A DNA stretch of 64,000 bases from Orlajensenia sp037404875 (GTDB lineage: Bacteria; Actinomycetota; Actinomycetes; Actinomycetales; Microbacteriaceae), in assembly GCF_037404875.1 (NCBI RefSeq), contig NZ_JBBELO010000022.1:124001-188000 (forward strand), in the 5' to 3' direction. The first letter of the stretch is position 1. Each line of letters begins with the position of its first letter. Under the pieces are notes generated by a model. The model had not been told where the DNA came from. It ran no database searches and saw only the letters and a program-made list of their open reading frames with translations. Positions 1 through 9,800 of the stretch are shown here, in pieces. Made by a program: the position numbers and the translations under genes.

Positions 1-188
1 CGGTACTGGCGCTTGTGGCCACCACCGATGTGACGCGTCGTGATGCGACCCTGGTTGTTGCGGCCACCGGTCTTCGACAGGGGCTTCAGCAGCGACTTCT
101 CAGGGGTCGAGCGGGTGATCTCCGCGAAGTCGGCGACGGACGAGCCGCGGCGGCCCGGGGTCGTGGGCTTGTACTTACGAATAGCCAT
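1..188 (-). CDS. rplB: 50S ribosomal protein L2, partial (N-terminus only)
   Basis: The first 62 codons of L2, a primary 23S rRNA-binding protein needed for subunit joining and peptidyl transfer. The ATG is at 188-186 and the visible protein begins MAIRKYKPTTPGRRGSS, followed by the GGRNNQGRITTRHIGGGHK region typical of L2. The gene runs off the left edge. It is the last visible gene of the S10 operon, 13 bp after rplW, in the usual order rpsJ-rplC-rplD-rplW-rplB. Confidence 0.97.
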   Translation of the reverse strand, partial: MAIRKYKPTTPGRRGSSVADFAEITRSTPEKSLLKPLSKTGGRNNQGRITTRHIGGGHKRQY

Positions 189-201
189 GTTCTCTCGTCT
201 C

Positions 202-504
202 CTAGCCGACAGCCGTGAAGATGTCGATGGAACCGGACTTCAGCGTGACGATGGCACGCTTGGTGTCCTTGCGCTTGCCGGTGCCGAAACGCGTGCGACG
301 GGTCTTGCCCTGACGGTTCAGCGTGTTCACCGAGGCGACCTCGACCGAGAAGATCTTCTCGATGGCGAGCTTGATCTCGGTCTTGTTCGCACGGGGGTCC
401 ACGACGAACGTGTACTTGCCCTCGTCGATCAGGCCGTAGCTCTTCTCGGAGACGACCGGCGCGATGATGATGTCGCGGGGGTCCTTGTTGTGGGCGGCGC
501 TCAT
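202..504 (-). CDS. rplW: 50S ribosomal protein L23
   Basis: L23 (100 aa) binds 23S rRNA at the polypeptide exit tunnel and is the docking site for trigger factor and SRP. The sequence has the family pattern: DPRDIIIAPVVSEKSY near the start, DPRANKTEIKLAIEKIF in the middle and a basic RTRFGTGKRKDTKRA stretch. The ATG at 504-502 overlaps the rplD TGA by 4 bp (ATGA), which supports this start and translational coupling. Confidence 0.98.
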   Translation of the reverse strand: MSAAHNKDPRDIIIAPVVSEKSYGLIDEGKYTFVVDPRANKTEIKLAIEKIFSVEVASVNTLNRQGKTRRTRFGTGKRKDTKRAIVTLKSGSIDIFTAVG

Positions 505-1160
505 GCCGAGACCTCAACCTTCTTCGTCTTGGATGCGATGAAAACGTCCAGGGCACCCTTGGTGAAGACGATGTCGTCGGAGACGAGCACGTCGTAGGCG
601 TTCAGCTGGTCGGCCGAGAGCACGTGGACGGTCGGCAGGTTGCGCACGGCCTTGAGAGCCTGCTCGTCACCGCGCTCGAGCACGATGAGAACGTGCTTGG
701 ACGTGGCGATCTGCTCCAGCAGCGCGACGACGGCCTTGGTCTTCGGGGTCTCACCGATGGTGAGCGACTCGACGACGTGCACGCGGCCGCCACGAGCGCG
801 GTCCGAGAGCGAGCCGAGCAGAGCCGCGGCGATCATCTTCTTGGGGGTGCGCTGGGCGTAGTCGCGAGGAGTCGGGCCGTGCACGATGCCACCGCCGGTC
901 ATCTGGGGAGCGCGGATCGAGCCCTGACGAGCGCGACCGGTTCCCTTCTGCTTGAACGGCTTGCGACCGGCGCCGGAGACCTCGCCGCGGTTCTTGGTCT
1001 TGTGCGTACCCTGGCGCGCGGCAGCGAGCTGGGCGACGACGACCTGGTGGATGAGCGGCACGTTGGCCTGAACGTCGAACAGCTCAGCGGGGAGCTCGAC
1101 CGAGCCGGAGGTCTTTCCGGTCACGTCGATGATGTCGACGGTGTTGGTAGCGGTAGCCAT
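501..1160 (-). CDS. rplD: 50S ribosomal protein L4
   Basis: L4 (219 aa), an early-assembly 23S rRNA protein whose long loop lines the exit tunnel. The loop is recognisable from THKTKNRGEVSGAGRKP to the KQKGTGRARQGSIRAP motif (about residues 52-85). The ATG is at 1160-1158, 4 bp after the rplC stop, with a purine-rich GGGGGCG upstream. In Escherichia coli L4 represses its own operon through the leader; nothing here shows whether that occurs in this organism. Confidence 0.98.
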   Translation of the reverse strand: MATATNTVDIIDVTGKTSGSVELPAELFDVQANVPLIHQVVVAQLAAARQGTHKTKNRGEVSGAGRKPFKQKGTGRARQGSIRAPQMTGGGIVHGPTPRDYAQRTPKKMIAAALLGSLSDRARGGRVHVVESLTIGETPKTKAVVALLEQIATSKHVLIVLERGDEQALKAVRNLPTVHVLSADQLNAYDVLVSDDIVFTKGALDVFIASKTKKVEVSA

Positions 1161-1164
1161 GCGG

Positions 1165-1818
1165 TTACGCCCCCTTCACTGCGTTGCGGACGAAAACGAG
1201 GCGACCACGAGCACCGGGAACGGCACCCTTGATCAGCAGCAGGCCCTTCTCGGCGTCGACCGAGTGAACCTTGAGGTTCAGCACGGTGACGCGCTCGGCG
1301 CCCATGCGGCCGGCCATGCGCATGCCCTTGAAGACACGGCTGGGGGTCGAGGATGCACCGATCGAGCCGGGCTTGCGGTGGTTGCGGTGCGAACCGTGCG
1401 AAGCGGAGACGCCCTTGAAGTTGTGGCGCTTCATGACACCGGCGGTGCCCTTGCCCTTGCTCGTGCCGACGACGTCGACGAGCTGGCCGGCTTCGAACAC
1501 CGTGGCGTCGAGCTCCTGGCCGAGGCTGTACTGGTCGGCGTCGGCGGTGCGCACCTCGGTGAGGTGGCGGCGCGGCGTCACGCCGGCCTTGTCGAAGTGA
1601 CCGGTCGCGGGCTTGTTCACCTTGCGCGGGTCGATGGCGCCGGCGGCGATCTGAACGGCGCTGTAGCCGTCGACCTCAGCGGTGCGAATCTGCGTGACGA
1701 CGTTGGGGCTGACCTCGATGACGGTCACGGGAACGAGCTTGTTGTTCTCGTCCCAGACCTGGGTCATGCCAAGCTTCGTGCCGAGCAGACCCTTGCTGGT
1801 CTTGTTAGCAGTAGACAT
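1165..1818 (-). CDS. rplC: 50S ribosomal protein L3
   Basis: L3 (217 aa) contacts the peptidyl transferase centre with a long extension and helps nucleate 50S assembly. The family signatures GLLGTKLGMTQVWDE at the start and the HGSHRNHRKPGSIGASSTPSR loop near residues 137-158 are intact. Second gene of the S10 operon, 11 bp after rpsJ. The rpsJ-rplC order and spacing are standard. Confidence 0.98.
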   Translation of the reverse strand: MSTANKTSKGLLGTKLGMTQVWDENNKLVPVTVIEVSPNVVTQIRTAEVDGYSAVQIAAGAIDPRKVNKPATGHFDKAGVTPRRHLTEVRTADADQYSLGQELDATVFEAGQLVDVVGTSKGKGTAGVMKRHNFKGVSASHGSHRNHRKPGSIGASSTPSRVFKGMRMAGRMGAERVTVLNLKVHSVDAEKGLLLIKGAVPGARGRLVFVRNAVKGA

Positions 1819-1829
1819 GGTTGTTTCCC

Positions 1830-2138
1830 TTAGAGCTTGATCTCGATGTTGACGTCAGCAGGCAGGTCGAGACGCATGAGCGAGTCGACGGCCTTGGGCG
1901 TCGGGTCGATGATGTCGATCAGCCGCTTGTGCGTACGCATCTCGAAGTGCTCGCGGCTGTCCTTGTACTTGTGGGGCGAGCGGATGACGCACACCACGTT
2001 CTTCTCCGTGGGGAGGGGCACAGGGCCGACGACGGTCGCGCCGGCACGGGTCACGGTGTCGACGATCTTGCGCGCCGAGGTGTCGATGACCTCGTGGTCG
2101 TACGACTTGAGACGAATGCGGATCTTCTGTCCCGCCAT
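1830..2138 (-). CDS. rpsJ: 30S ribosomal protein S10 (NusE)
   Basis: S10 (102 aa) is part of the 30S head and also acts in transcription antitermination with NusB/NusG. It begins MAGQKIRIRLKSYDHEVID and contains the conserved VGPVPLPTEK and SPHKYKDSREHFEMRTHKRLIDI segments. The ATG is at 2138-2136 with a GAGAGAG purine stretch just upstream. It is the first gene of the S10 operon, after a leader of several hundred bases; the usual upstream neighbour tuf is 8.8 kb away because other genes lie between. Confidence 0.98.
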   Translation of the reverse strand: MAGQKIRIRLKSYDHEVIDTSARKIVDTVTRAGATVVGPVPLPTEKNVVCVIRSPHKYKDSREHFEMRTHKRLIDIIDPTPKAVDSLMRLDLPADVNIEIKL

Positions 2139-2569
2139 GTCTGACTCTCTCTCTTGTTCAAGGCGTCTTACATCCGTGAGGCTGCATTGGACGCCGTCGT
2201 AGCACTACTTGAATTCGCACCACTGTTTATCTGTCAAAGGCGGTCCTGCTCGGACCGGCCATACCCTCGACCCCGCACTCGGGCGTGTCGCCGTCGTGGC
2301 GCAGAGTTAGCCCCTGCACGATGGGTTGTCGATGAAGTAGTGTTCTTCCACCCGCGGCCTAACCTGATCCATCCGGAGGTTATGCACAGCCTGGTGGTGA
2401 TTCGAACCCGCACGAAAGCGTCGTTCGAAATGTTGAACTCATTGAGTTTGCCATAGTCCGGAGCCACCTGCAAGCCCGGGCGTGTCGCGCGGACCGGACT
2501 CCCCGCCCTTTCCCAGATACCCGCGATTTCGCGGGCGACGCAGCCGCCGCGCCGGCCCTCCCCCGCCCC
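2139..2569 (-). other. rpsJ (S10 operon) leader and upstream region
   Basis: About 430 bases with no gene I can support, on the 5' side of rpsJ. On the minus strand a perfect TTGACA lies at 2237-2232, a plausible -35 element, but no convincing -10 box sits 16-18 bp downstream, so the promoter is not assigned. The left part would be the mRNA leader. The reading frames crossing it lack start signals and look random. Confidence 0.4.
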
Positions 2570-2632
2570 TTGCGCCACTTCCCCGGCCGTTGCGCCAGAT
2601 CACCTGGCGCAACGGCCGTGAAGGTGGCGCAA
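2570..2632. repeat. 63-bp inverted repeat with four TTGCGCCA boxes
   Basis: Two 29-bp arms (2570-2598 and 2604-2632) match in 26 of 29 positions around a 5-bp loop; the inner 15 bp (2584-2598 with 2604-2618) are perfect. The octamer TTGCGCCA occurs at 2570 and 2590, and its complement TGGCGCAA at 2605 and 2625, so the boxes are 20 bp apart within each arm. It ends 60 bp before the OsmC start and could be an operator pair or a REP-like element. Confidence 0.7.
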
Positions 2633-2660
2633 CCGCGCGGAAAAGCGGCGGCATCCGTCG

Positions 2661-2666
2661 TACGCT
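2661..2666 (+). promoter_or_regulatory. Candidate -10 box for the OsmC gene
   Basis: TACGCT on the plus strand, 25 bp before the OsmC ATG, fits the TANNNT form of actinobacterial -10 boxes. No good -35 is seen, so an activator binding the adjacent palindrome may be involved (inference). Confidence 0.35.
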
Positions 2667-2691
2667 CGACGGAACAGGAACGGGGTGTTCG

Positions 2692-3147
2692 ATGGTGGAT
2701 GAGTTGCTGGCCGGTCAGCGCACGGCTCACGGAAGCGTTTCGGCGAAGCGCACCGGCGAACGCACCTTCGAGGGGCGCAACGAACGCGGCGCAACCGTGC
2801 GCATCGGGCCCGAGGATGCTCCGGATGCCTTCACCCCGGGCGAGCTGCTGAAGGTCGCGCTAGCCGCGTGCGCCGGCATGAGCTCGGACCGGGTGATCGC
2901 CCGGCGCCTCGGCGAGGACTTCTCGGCCACCTTCTGGGCCCACGGCGTCTCCGACCCCGCCACGAACCGCTACAGCGCGATCGACGAGGAGATCGTCCTC
3001 GCGGGACTCGACGCGATGGCCGAGCAGGATCGCGCCAAGCTGCTCGACCTCATCCACCGTTCGATCGACAAGGGCTGCACGGTCGCCCGCAGCGTCGAGG
3101 GATCCATCGACCTCACAAGCACGGTGTCCGACGTCGCCGGCGCCTGA
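2692..3147 (+). CDS. OsmC family peroxiredoxin
   Basis: OsmC/Ohr proteins reduce organic hydroperoxides with a pair of cysteines, usually recharged by lipoylated dihydrolipoamide acyltransferase. This 151-residue protein has the family layout: a beta-rich N-terminus, a helix with the peroxidatic Cys60 (context LAACAGM) and the second Cys129 (context DKGCTVARSV). The ATG at 2692 was chosen because the open frame upstream is low-complexity and overlaps the palindrome. Its codon use matches the genome. It is the only plus-strand gene in the first 44 kb and converges with the surface protein gene 21 bp downstream. OsmC rather than Ohr is likely but not certain. Confidence 0.85.
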   Translation: MVDELLAGQRTAHGSVSAKRTGERTFEGRNERGATVRIGPEDAPDAFTPGELLKVALAACAGMSSDRVIARRLGEDFSATFWAHGVSDPATNRYSAIDEEIVLAGLDAMAEQDRAKLLDLIHRSIDKGCTVARSVEGSIDLTSTVSDVAGA

Positions 3148-3168
3148 GCGTTCACCGAGCCGCAATCC

Positions 3169-6100
3169 TCACATTGCGTCGGGAGGCGCTGGGGGCGACG
3201 CGGCTCGGACTGCTCTGCGAGCGCCCGGTCGAGAACTCGCCCCTCGTCTGCGTGCGAGCAGGAGGAGACCGAGGAGGAGTACCGCGACGGCGACGGGAAC
3301 CCAGGAGATCGCGTCGGAACCCGTTCCTGCGAGCCCGGCGCCACTCCCCTCAGCCGTCGTGGGATGTGAAGAGACGTAGCCCGCGTTGACGTTCGTCACG
3401 ACCGCCAGCTCACCGCTCACCCCCAGCGGCGAGGTCACGCCATCAGCTGCAGGCTTGGAGCCCGTTGCCACATCGACGCGGCGAGTGGTCAGGCTCTCGC
3501 CGTCGGAGCTCGTGGGGAAGGCCACGGTGTAGAAGCCGAAGGGAACGGTGAAGCTGTAGTGGCCAGCGGCATCTGTCGTGGTCGTCACCGGGTTGCCGGA
3601 GTCATCGAGCACCGGAGTCCGGTCGGCAGCCAGAAGCTTCACCGGAACATCGGCGATGGCGGGTTCGCCTCCGTCGAGCACTCCCGATCCGTCGATGTCC
3701 CGCCAGGCCACGCCCTCGATGGATCCCGTGACGAGGCTCACACGAGCGATCGCCGACTCCGCGCGGGGAAGCGGGAACACCTGGCCAGCACCGCTCACTC
3801 GCGTCGCTCGCCAGGCGATGGTCGTGTCGGCCGGCGACGTTCCCGGAGCGACCGGCGTCGAGCCGAGGAGGGCCGGATCGGCGATCGCCGGAGCGGCGAG
3901 GGCCGGAGCGGCGATCGTGAGCGCCAACGGGGACGGGCCACTGGGCGGGGCTGTCATCGAGTACTCGATGGCCAGCGGGGGGTTGTCGGCGTCGGGCGCT
4001 TCGTAGGGTTCGGACACCTTCATTCTCAGAGCCGTGACGGATGCCGGCGGCGGCATCGTGTTCGTCCAGTCGTCGTCGCACGGCCCCTGGTCGCCGTCGA
4101 AGAGTTCCGGTCGGCAGGGCTCCAGCGATGTCGAGTACGACACCTCCACGAACGACGGAACCGTCGTCATGCCTACGAAGACCGGAGTCCACTCACTGGC
4201 GCGCCTCTGATCCCGCAGTTCCGGCGTCAGCGGGTGGTCGCCCGGGTGGGGGAAGACGTCGTACATCACGAAATCGCCGACCCGGTAGTTCTGACGGTTC
4301 TCGACGAGAATCCGGTAGTCGATGGGAGCCGCCGCCGCTCGCCCGACATCGTCGATGAACGCGCCCTTCGTCCATTCGTCTGCCGGATCGACACGTGTGA
4401 AGATCTGTGCGGTGACGGCCGCCGATCCCACGGCCGTCCAGCTCTCGGATGCGATCGCCACCCGCTCGGCCGTCACGCCATCAGCGTCGGCGTCGAACTG
4501 GTCGGCCTCGGCACCCACCGACGGGGCGAGATCGGTGGTCCCGTCGAAGAGGTAGACGAGCATGGCCTCGTTGCCCGTCCGGGTTCCATCGCGAACTGCC
4601 TGTGCTACCTGGGTTCGGAAGGTGACGGTGGGCAGCTCCCCGCGGGTGAAGAACGCGTGGTCCGGCGAGGCGGTATCCGCCGGGTTGTCGATGACGTGGG
4701 AAGGATCCCAAGTGAAGATCAGCTCGGTACGGGGTTCCCCGTCGACGACGATGGTCGCTGTCGTGACCGACGGCTCCGCACCGTCGAGCATGCCCAAGTT
4801 GGACCATCCCACGGAACCCTCGACGAGCGTCTGACCAGCAGGAATCACCACCGCCATTCGTGGATTGAGCGGCGTACCGTTCAGCCCGTTCGTCATGACG
4901 GCGCGCCACTGAGGCGTGTCGCGCGGCGCCAGTGCCGAGACCGGGTCGTCCGCCGTGACAGTCACAACGGGATCGGGGGCCGGCTGGGTGAAGGTACGCG
5001 GGTACTGGAAGCTGTCGTTGCCCCCGAACCACTGGCCCGTGGCCGGCGATCCCCACGGGAATCCGCCGGCGTACGTCATGGCCGCGATCGCATTGGACAT
5101 CTGACTGAATCCGGAATCGGCGAATGCCTGCGTGGAACTGCCGTACATGTCCGCCGAGACCATGTTGTAGTAGTCCACCTGGTCGTAGACGACTCGCACG
5201 TCCGTGACGATCTCACCGGCGGGTACCCCGAGGCTGTACACGGTCGGGGTACCCGCTGATGCACCGACGCTGATTCCCGTCTGCGTTATGAGTCCGCCGT
5301 CGGAGGACTCGCCCTCGATCGCCGGCGTCGGGCCTGCGGGTCGTGGCGCATCGACGATGTCGGTCGGCGCGTGGACCGCGATCTGGATGGGTCCTGCGGC
5401 AGCGGCTGGAGGATTCCACTTGTAGACCTTGCCGACAGTGCCATCCCACGTCACGGCCTCGAACTGCACGATCTTGGACGCCGTGTAATTGTCCAGAGCG
5501 ATCCAGCGCGTCTCGAATGCGGGCGCGTGGCATTGGTTCGCCGGAACCGACCAGTCGCCGGGAACGTTTCCCACCAGCGGATCCGAGCCCCGTGGCGCAG
5601 GCGAGACAGCGGCGGTGGCCGTGACACAGGGAATGCGGCTGGTGTTCACGATCACGTTGTAGCGGTCGGGCCAGGGCTTCAGGCCGATAGCCGCCATGTA
5701 CCAGTACCCGTAGATGCGCCAGTCGTAGATCGCCGAGGTGTTGGTCCGCGAGATGGCTCTCGGAGCCGCCCAGTCGCCGCCACTCGTTCCGCGGAAGATC
5801 GTCGTCGTCCCGTAGCTGTTGTTGGAGGAATCGCCGACGAAGGTGTGCTGCACGGAGTCCGTACCGCTGAGGGCAGACCCGTCGAGGCCGGTCGCCGTCA
5901 CCTGCAGGCTCGCCTCGTGGTTCACTACGGCCGGCGGCGATGCCGGGGCCGGTTCGAAGACCGCAGAGGGGTAGCGCACGGTGATGGAATAGGTGCGCGT
6001 CGGTTCGTCGCAGGAGTTCGCCGAAGGAGCACTCGTCCGCCACGTCGCCACGTTGCCCGCCACCGAGCCGCCGTTGCCGATCGACTCGACCTGGACACCC

Positions 6101-6777
6101 GGTGGGAGCGTGAGAGCGAGGGTCACATCGCTGAAACCGAGGCCGCCGAGGGCGGTCAACCCTGGATTGCAGTCGTAGATCAAGTAGGTGACAGGCCTGT
6201 CGACGACGACCGCCGTCTCATCCGTCGGATCCTGCATCACAAGGTTGGCCGTGATGGATGCCGCCGCGGTGACAACGGTCGCACCCGACGTCTCGGAGGC
6301 ATCAGCCTGCCCGTCCGAGCCATAGGTGATCGTCTGAACGATGGACGTGTTCGGCAGCGTCGTGAGGTTGGGGATCAACCAGCTGACCTGAAGCTCACCA
6401 CTCGTCCCGCCGGGGATCGGGGCAAGGTTGATCGAGACCACGTCCCCCGATGTGACGGAGGCCACGTCGGCATTGACGACGGCCTGCCCGGATTCCGGCG
6501 CAGCTCCAACGGGGATCGGGGCATCGATCCTCGCTCCAGTGCAGAAGTCGACGAGGGTCGAGCAGGAGTACGGAAGCCTGAAGACAGCTCTGGCACCGGC
6601 CTGGATGCTCGGGTCGATGGTCGAGACCTCCGCTATGAACGCCTGCCCTTCGGCGGCCAACGCCATCGGCGCGGCGGGCGTCAAGAACGTGATCAGCCCT
6701 ACGGTCACCGCTATCGCGACGGCACGGAACCGACGCAGCGTGCCCCCGCCGTCCTTCTCCGACTCCTGTGTCGACAT
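3169..6777 (-). CDS. Large secreted surface protein with SdrD-type B domain and LAGTG sorting signal
   Basis: A 1202-residue cell-surface protein. A positively charged start, hydrophobic stretch (about residues 18-36) and ALA-AE site around residue 41 form a signal peptide. The next roughly 950 residues are Ser/Thr/Ala/Pro-rich, beta-type sequence with DUF11-like character that I cannot assign. A B-type (SdrD/Cna-B-like) repeat, GSIEGVAWRDIDGSG through the YSFTVPFGFYTV strand, lies near residues 1014-1090. The C-terminus has LAGTG (about 1149-1153), a transmembrane helix and an Arg-rich tail, the classic sorting signal; the LAxTG form is the one used by class E sortases of actinobacteria. No sortase is encoded in this window. 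Likely adhesin or wall protein (inference). Confidence 0.8.
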   Translation of the reverse strand: MSTQESEKDGGGTLRRFRAVAIAVTVGLITFLTPAAPMALAAEGQAFIAEVSTIDPSIQAGARAVFRLPYSCSTLVDFCTGARIDAPIPVGAAPESGQAVVNADVASVTSGDVVSINLAPIPGGTSGELQVSWLIPNLTTLPNTSIVQTITYGSDGQADASETSGATVVTAAASITANLVMQDPTDETAVVVDRPVTYLIYDCNPGLTALGGLGFSDVTLALTLPPGVQVESIGNGGSVAGNVATWRTSAPSANSCDEPTRTYSITVRYPSAVFEPAPASPPAVVNHEASLQVTATGLDGSALSGTDSVQHTFVGDSSNNSYGTTTIFRGTSGGDWAAPRAISRTNTSAIYDWRIYGYWYMAAIGLKPWPDRYNVIVNTSRIPCVTATAAVSPAPRGSDPLVGNVPGDWSVPANQCHAPAFETRWIALDNYTASKIVQFEAVTWDGTVGKVYKWNPPAAAAGPIQIAVHAPTDIVDAPRPAGPTPAIEGESSDGGLITQTGISVGASAGTPTVYSLGVPAGEIVTDVRVVYDQVDYYNMVSADMYGSSTQAFADSGFSQMSNAIAAMTYAGGFPWGSPATGQWFGGNDSFQYPRTFTQPAPDPVVTVTADDPVSALAPRDTPQWRAVMTNGLNGTPLNPRMAVVIPAGQTLVEGSVGWSNLGMLDGAEPSVTTATIVVDGEPRTELIFTWDPSHVIDNPADTASPDHAFFTRGELPTVTFRTQVAQAVRDGTRTGNEAMLVYLFDGTTDLAPSVGAEADQFDADADGVTAERVAIASESWTAVGSAAVTAQIFTRVDPADEWTKGAFIDDVGRAAAAPIDYRILVENRQNYRVGDFVMYDVFPHPGDHPLTPELRDQRRASEWTPVFVGMTTVPSFVEVSYSTSLEPCRPELFDGDQGPCDDDWTNTMPPPASVTALRMKVSEPYEAPDADNPPLAIEYSMTAPPSGPSPLALTIAAPALAAPAIADPALLGSTPVAPGTSPADTTIAWRATRVSGAGQVFPLPRAESAIARVSLVTGSIEGVAWRDIDGSGVLDGGEPAIADVPVKLLAADRTPVLDDSGNPVTTTTDAAGHYSFTVPFGFYTVAFPTSSDGESLTTRRVDVATGSKPAADGVTSPLGVSGELAVVTNVNAGYVSSHPTTAEGSGAGLAGTGSDAISWVPVAVAVLLLGLLLLARRRGASSRPGARRAVRAASPPAPPDAM

Positions 6778-6814
6778 ACCCCAGCCTTCCCCTGAACGCG
6801 CTTGGGTGATCTCA

Positions 6815-6844
6815 ACCCTAAACGCGAACGTGACGATCTGTCAT
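6815..6844 (-). promoter_or_regulatory. Candidate promoter for the 1202-residue surface protein
   Basis: On the minus strand ATGACA (6844-6839) and TAGGGT (6820-6815) are 18 bp apart, upstream of the ATG at 6777. The -35 box overlaps the last codons of the preceding surface protein gene, so this gene may be expressed independently of it. Confidence 0.45.
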
Positions 6845-9800
6845 CTGCGGCTGCCGTCCCATCCAGCATGTGCGCTCGACCGACCCTCGAGCGCTATTCC
6901 TCGAGCTGGAGGCTCGTCACTCCCCGCGGTCACGCGTCCGGAACGCCCTCGCCTTCTCAGCAGCATCGCGCCGAGGATCACGGAGGCCACTGCGAGCATC
7001 GGCAGCGCCGGGGAACCGGGCCAACCTGAGGAGGCGAGACCCGTACGAGAATCCGCAGCCGGAGCCGGAGCGGCAGGGCACAGCGCCAACCCCGTAGGCG
7101 GATTGACGTGGATGGCGGCGGACGGGTTCACGCGGAACTCGAGGGTCCAGTCGTCCCGGAGAGCGATGCCCTTGGCATCCACGAGTGCTGAGGAGACCTG
7201 TATCTCGCCCACGAGCGGATCGTCCGGCTGCCAGCCTGCCGGAATGGGCAGATACTGCACGGCGTCCGCGCCATCGGCGAGGATGCCCGCACTATCGGAT
7301 GGGAGGATGGAGGCGTCGCGATGAGGGAAGACGTCGTCCTCCCACCAGATGACCGCGACTCGGGGTTCCGGGGTCGCCGGCACACCGGTCAAACTGATGT
7401 CGTACTGCAGGTACCCGAGATCGCCCCGGCACGTCACGTACGCCCCCGAGATCGTGAGGCTGGCCTCGTTCCCGCACAACTCGGGATAGAGCACCTGCGT
7501 GGTGCGCACCTCGGTGATGAAGGCGCCGCCGCCATCCCATCCCGTCGCGGCCACCCGCGGCCCGCAGGGCGCCCCCCAGTCGTTCTGGCGCGGCTCCGTC
7601 TCCTCGCGGGCATCCACGGCCACATTCCCGTTGATGAGGGCGTTGTCGGTATTCGAGTCGGTGCCGACCTCGGCGTTGGGCAGTGTGACGATGGCGATCG
7701 AGGGCTGCGGGAAGACGTTCTCGCTCACCTCGATCGTCTCGCGCAGCGCCCTCGCGTCCTCTGGAGCGCCGATCGGGGCGAGCAGCGGGTTCGACTCGTT
7801 CACGGCCCGAGGCGCGGCTTCGATTCCAGATCCGCCATCGGCGTCCGGTGGAGGAGGTTCGGGGAGTGTTTGGGAAACCGGCTCGGGGTCTCCGAGATCC
7901 GCCAGCTCATCCCTATTGAGAGTGCCCGCGCCGACGCGGAGGAACGGGCCGGGCCCCGTGAAGCGATTGCCGGTCACGGAGACACCGGTGCTCGATGCGG
8001 AGCCGGGGTCATTGACATCGTCGTAGAGCGTCGTGACGGAGATGGCCGCCGAGGTGGGCACCGACGGCGTGAACGCGATGTCATTGTCGGAGATCGACAG
8101 GCCGTGCACGGGAGTCGCCTGGATGACGTACTGCGCCTGTCCCGTCACCGTGTTATCTGCGAACGTCACGTCGTACGCACCGAGCGGCAGGTAGAGCCCT
8201 CGAGGATTGTCGACGAAGCTGTTACGCGTGAACAGCACGTCACCGCTCGGTCGGATCACGTCGAGGGGCGGCGAGACCGAGGGGTTGATGGTTAGGTTGC
8301 CGATGGCGTAGTTATCGGTGAAGCTCGAATCCGTGAGCGTGTAGTCGGTGACGCCCTCCGTGTACGTCGCCCACCAGACCGTGTCAGATACCGTCGCCCG
8401 CTGCACCAGAACCCCATCCGTCATGTCCCAGTAGAGGGCCGTGGAACCGCCCGTGATCACCGCATCGGTGACGGTGATGTTCGCGGAGTAGTAGAAGCGG
8501 ATGCCGTTGCTGCCGCCCCGCTGCTCATTGCCCGCCGGGCCCGGGTGACCGGTGATTTGGGGCGACGTGATCGTCACGTTCTTAGCCTCGTGTCCGGTTA
8601 TCGCCTCGCCGGCCGAGTCGATGACCGCGTTCGTGATGATCGCGCCCGTGCTGCTGCCGAGGTAGATACCGCTGCCCACATCGCTCAACCGGGCGTCGGA
8701 GATCACGGCCCCCGCCATCGGCGCGGCGAGGTAGACGCGGCCCTCCGCGATCGCCTGCGTCACACCCGAGATGGTGGGCGCCACGATGCGCGCCGCCGGA
8801 GCGCGGCCGATGGAGAGCCCGATCGCCGTGGTGAGGCCGGGCGTTGCGGTGATCACCGGTCGCGTGAGGACCGCACCGGTCATCGCGCCGAGCGAGATGC
8901 CCAACCCGTTGATCGAGGGCGGCGGAGCGGGACGCCAGATCTCCACGGTGCAATCCGTGATGACGAGCCCGGCGTTCGTGTTCGTTCCAGGCGTGAGGAC
9001 GCCGCTGCTGTAGCCGGAGATGGACACATCGACGGCCGCCACGTCTGCGGCATTCTGAACGGAGACGCCGACGGTCGTACCCGACGAGGATGCGCCCGTG
9101 ATCGTGGTTGTCAAGATCCGCGCTCCCGTAGTGGCGCCGAGTGTGACGCCGTAGAGCGAACCCGAGATTCTGCTGTCGCTGATGCTCGGACCGACCGCCG
9201 TGCTCGCTGCGGCCACGAAGACGCCGCGGCCGACGCCAGAGATGTCCACGCCCTCTATCGCGACACTCGCGGCATCATCGACGTTGATTCCGTACGAGGT
9301 GGTGCTCGAGATCGGCGGCCCGGTGATCGTCGTCGCCGTGACGGAGGCGCCGACCGTCTCACCCAGGCTGATGCCGATCGCCGCCGCATTGACGACCGAG
9401 ATCGACCCTCCGCTGATCACGGGGCCGGCGCCGGCGTTGGTGGCTGATGTGGAGATGCCGTTCTGCACACCCGAGATGACAGTGTCCGTGACCTGGGCGC
9501 CGACGCTGCGGAGCAGGCTCAGTCCGGTACTCGCGCCCGCGACCGACGCCCCGGTGATCGTGACGGCGGTGAGACGAGCGCCCGTGGTCGTCCCCAGGCC
9601 GATGCCGACCGCCCCGGCCACGGTGTTCAACGTCACCGACCCGCCGATCACCTGCGCCCCGGCAGCGGTGCTGGCATCGGAGGCGTAGATGCCACGGCTG
9701 ACCCCAGCGATGGTGACGTTCGTCGCAACCACAGCGCCCGCCGCCGCCAGGTTGATGCCGTAGGTCGTTCCAGCGCTGCTGCCGCAATCGATCTGCACAT

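Noticed and set aside
2139..2569. tRNA or other structured RNA in the gap upstream of rpsJ
   Set aside because: No cloverleaf, TTCGAATCC-type loop with matching stems, or CCA end could be assembled; a GATTCGAACC string at 2399-2408 has no acceptor or anticodon stem around it.
2482..2691. N-terminal extension of the OsmC protein
   Set aside because: The added 70 residues are Arg/Pro-rich and are encoded by the palindrome and promoter region; OsmC proteins begin near the ATG at 2692.
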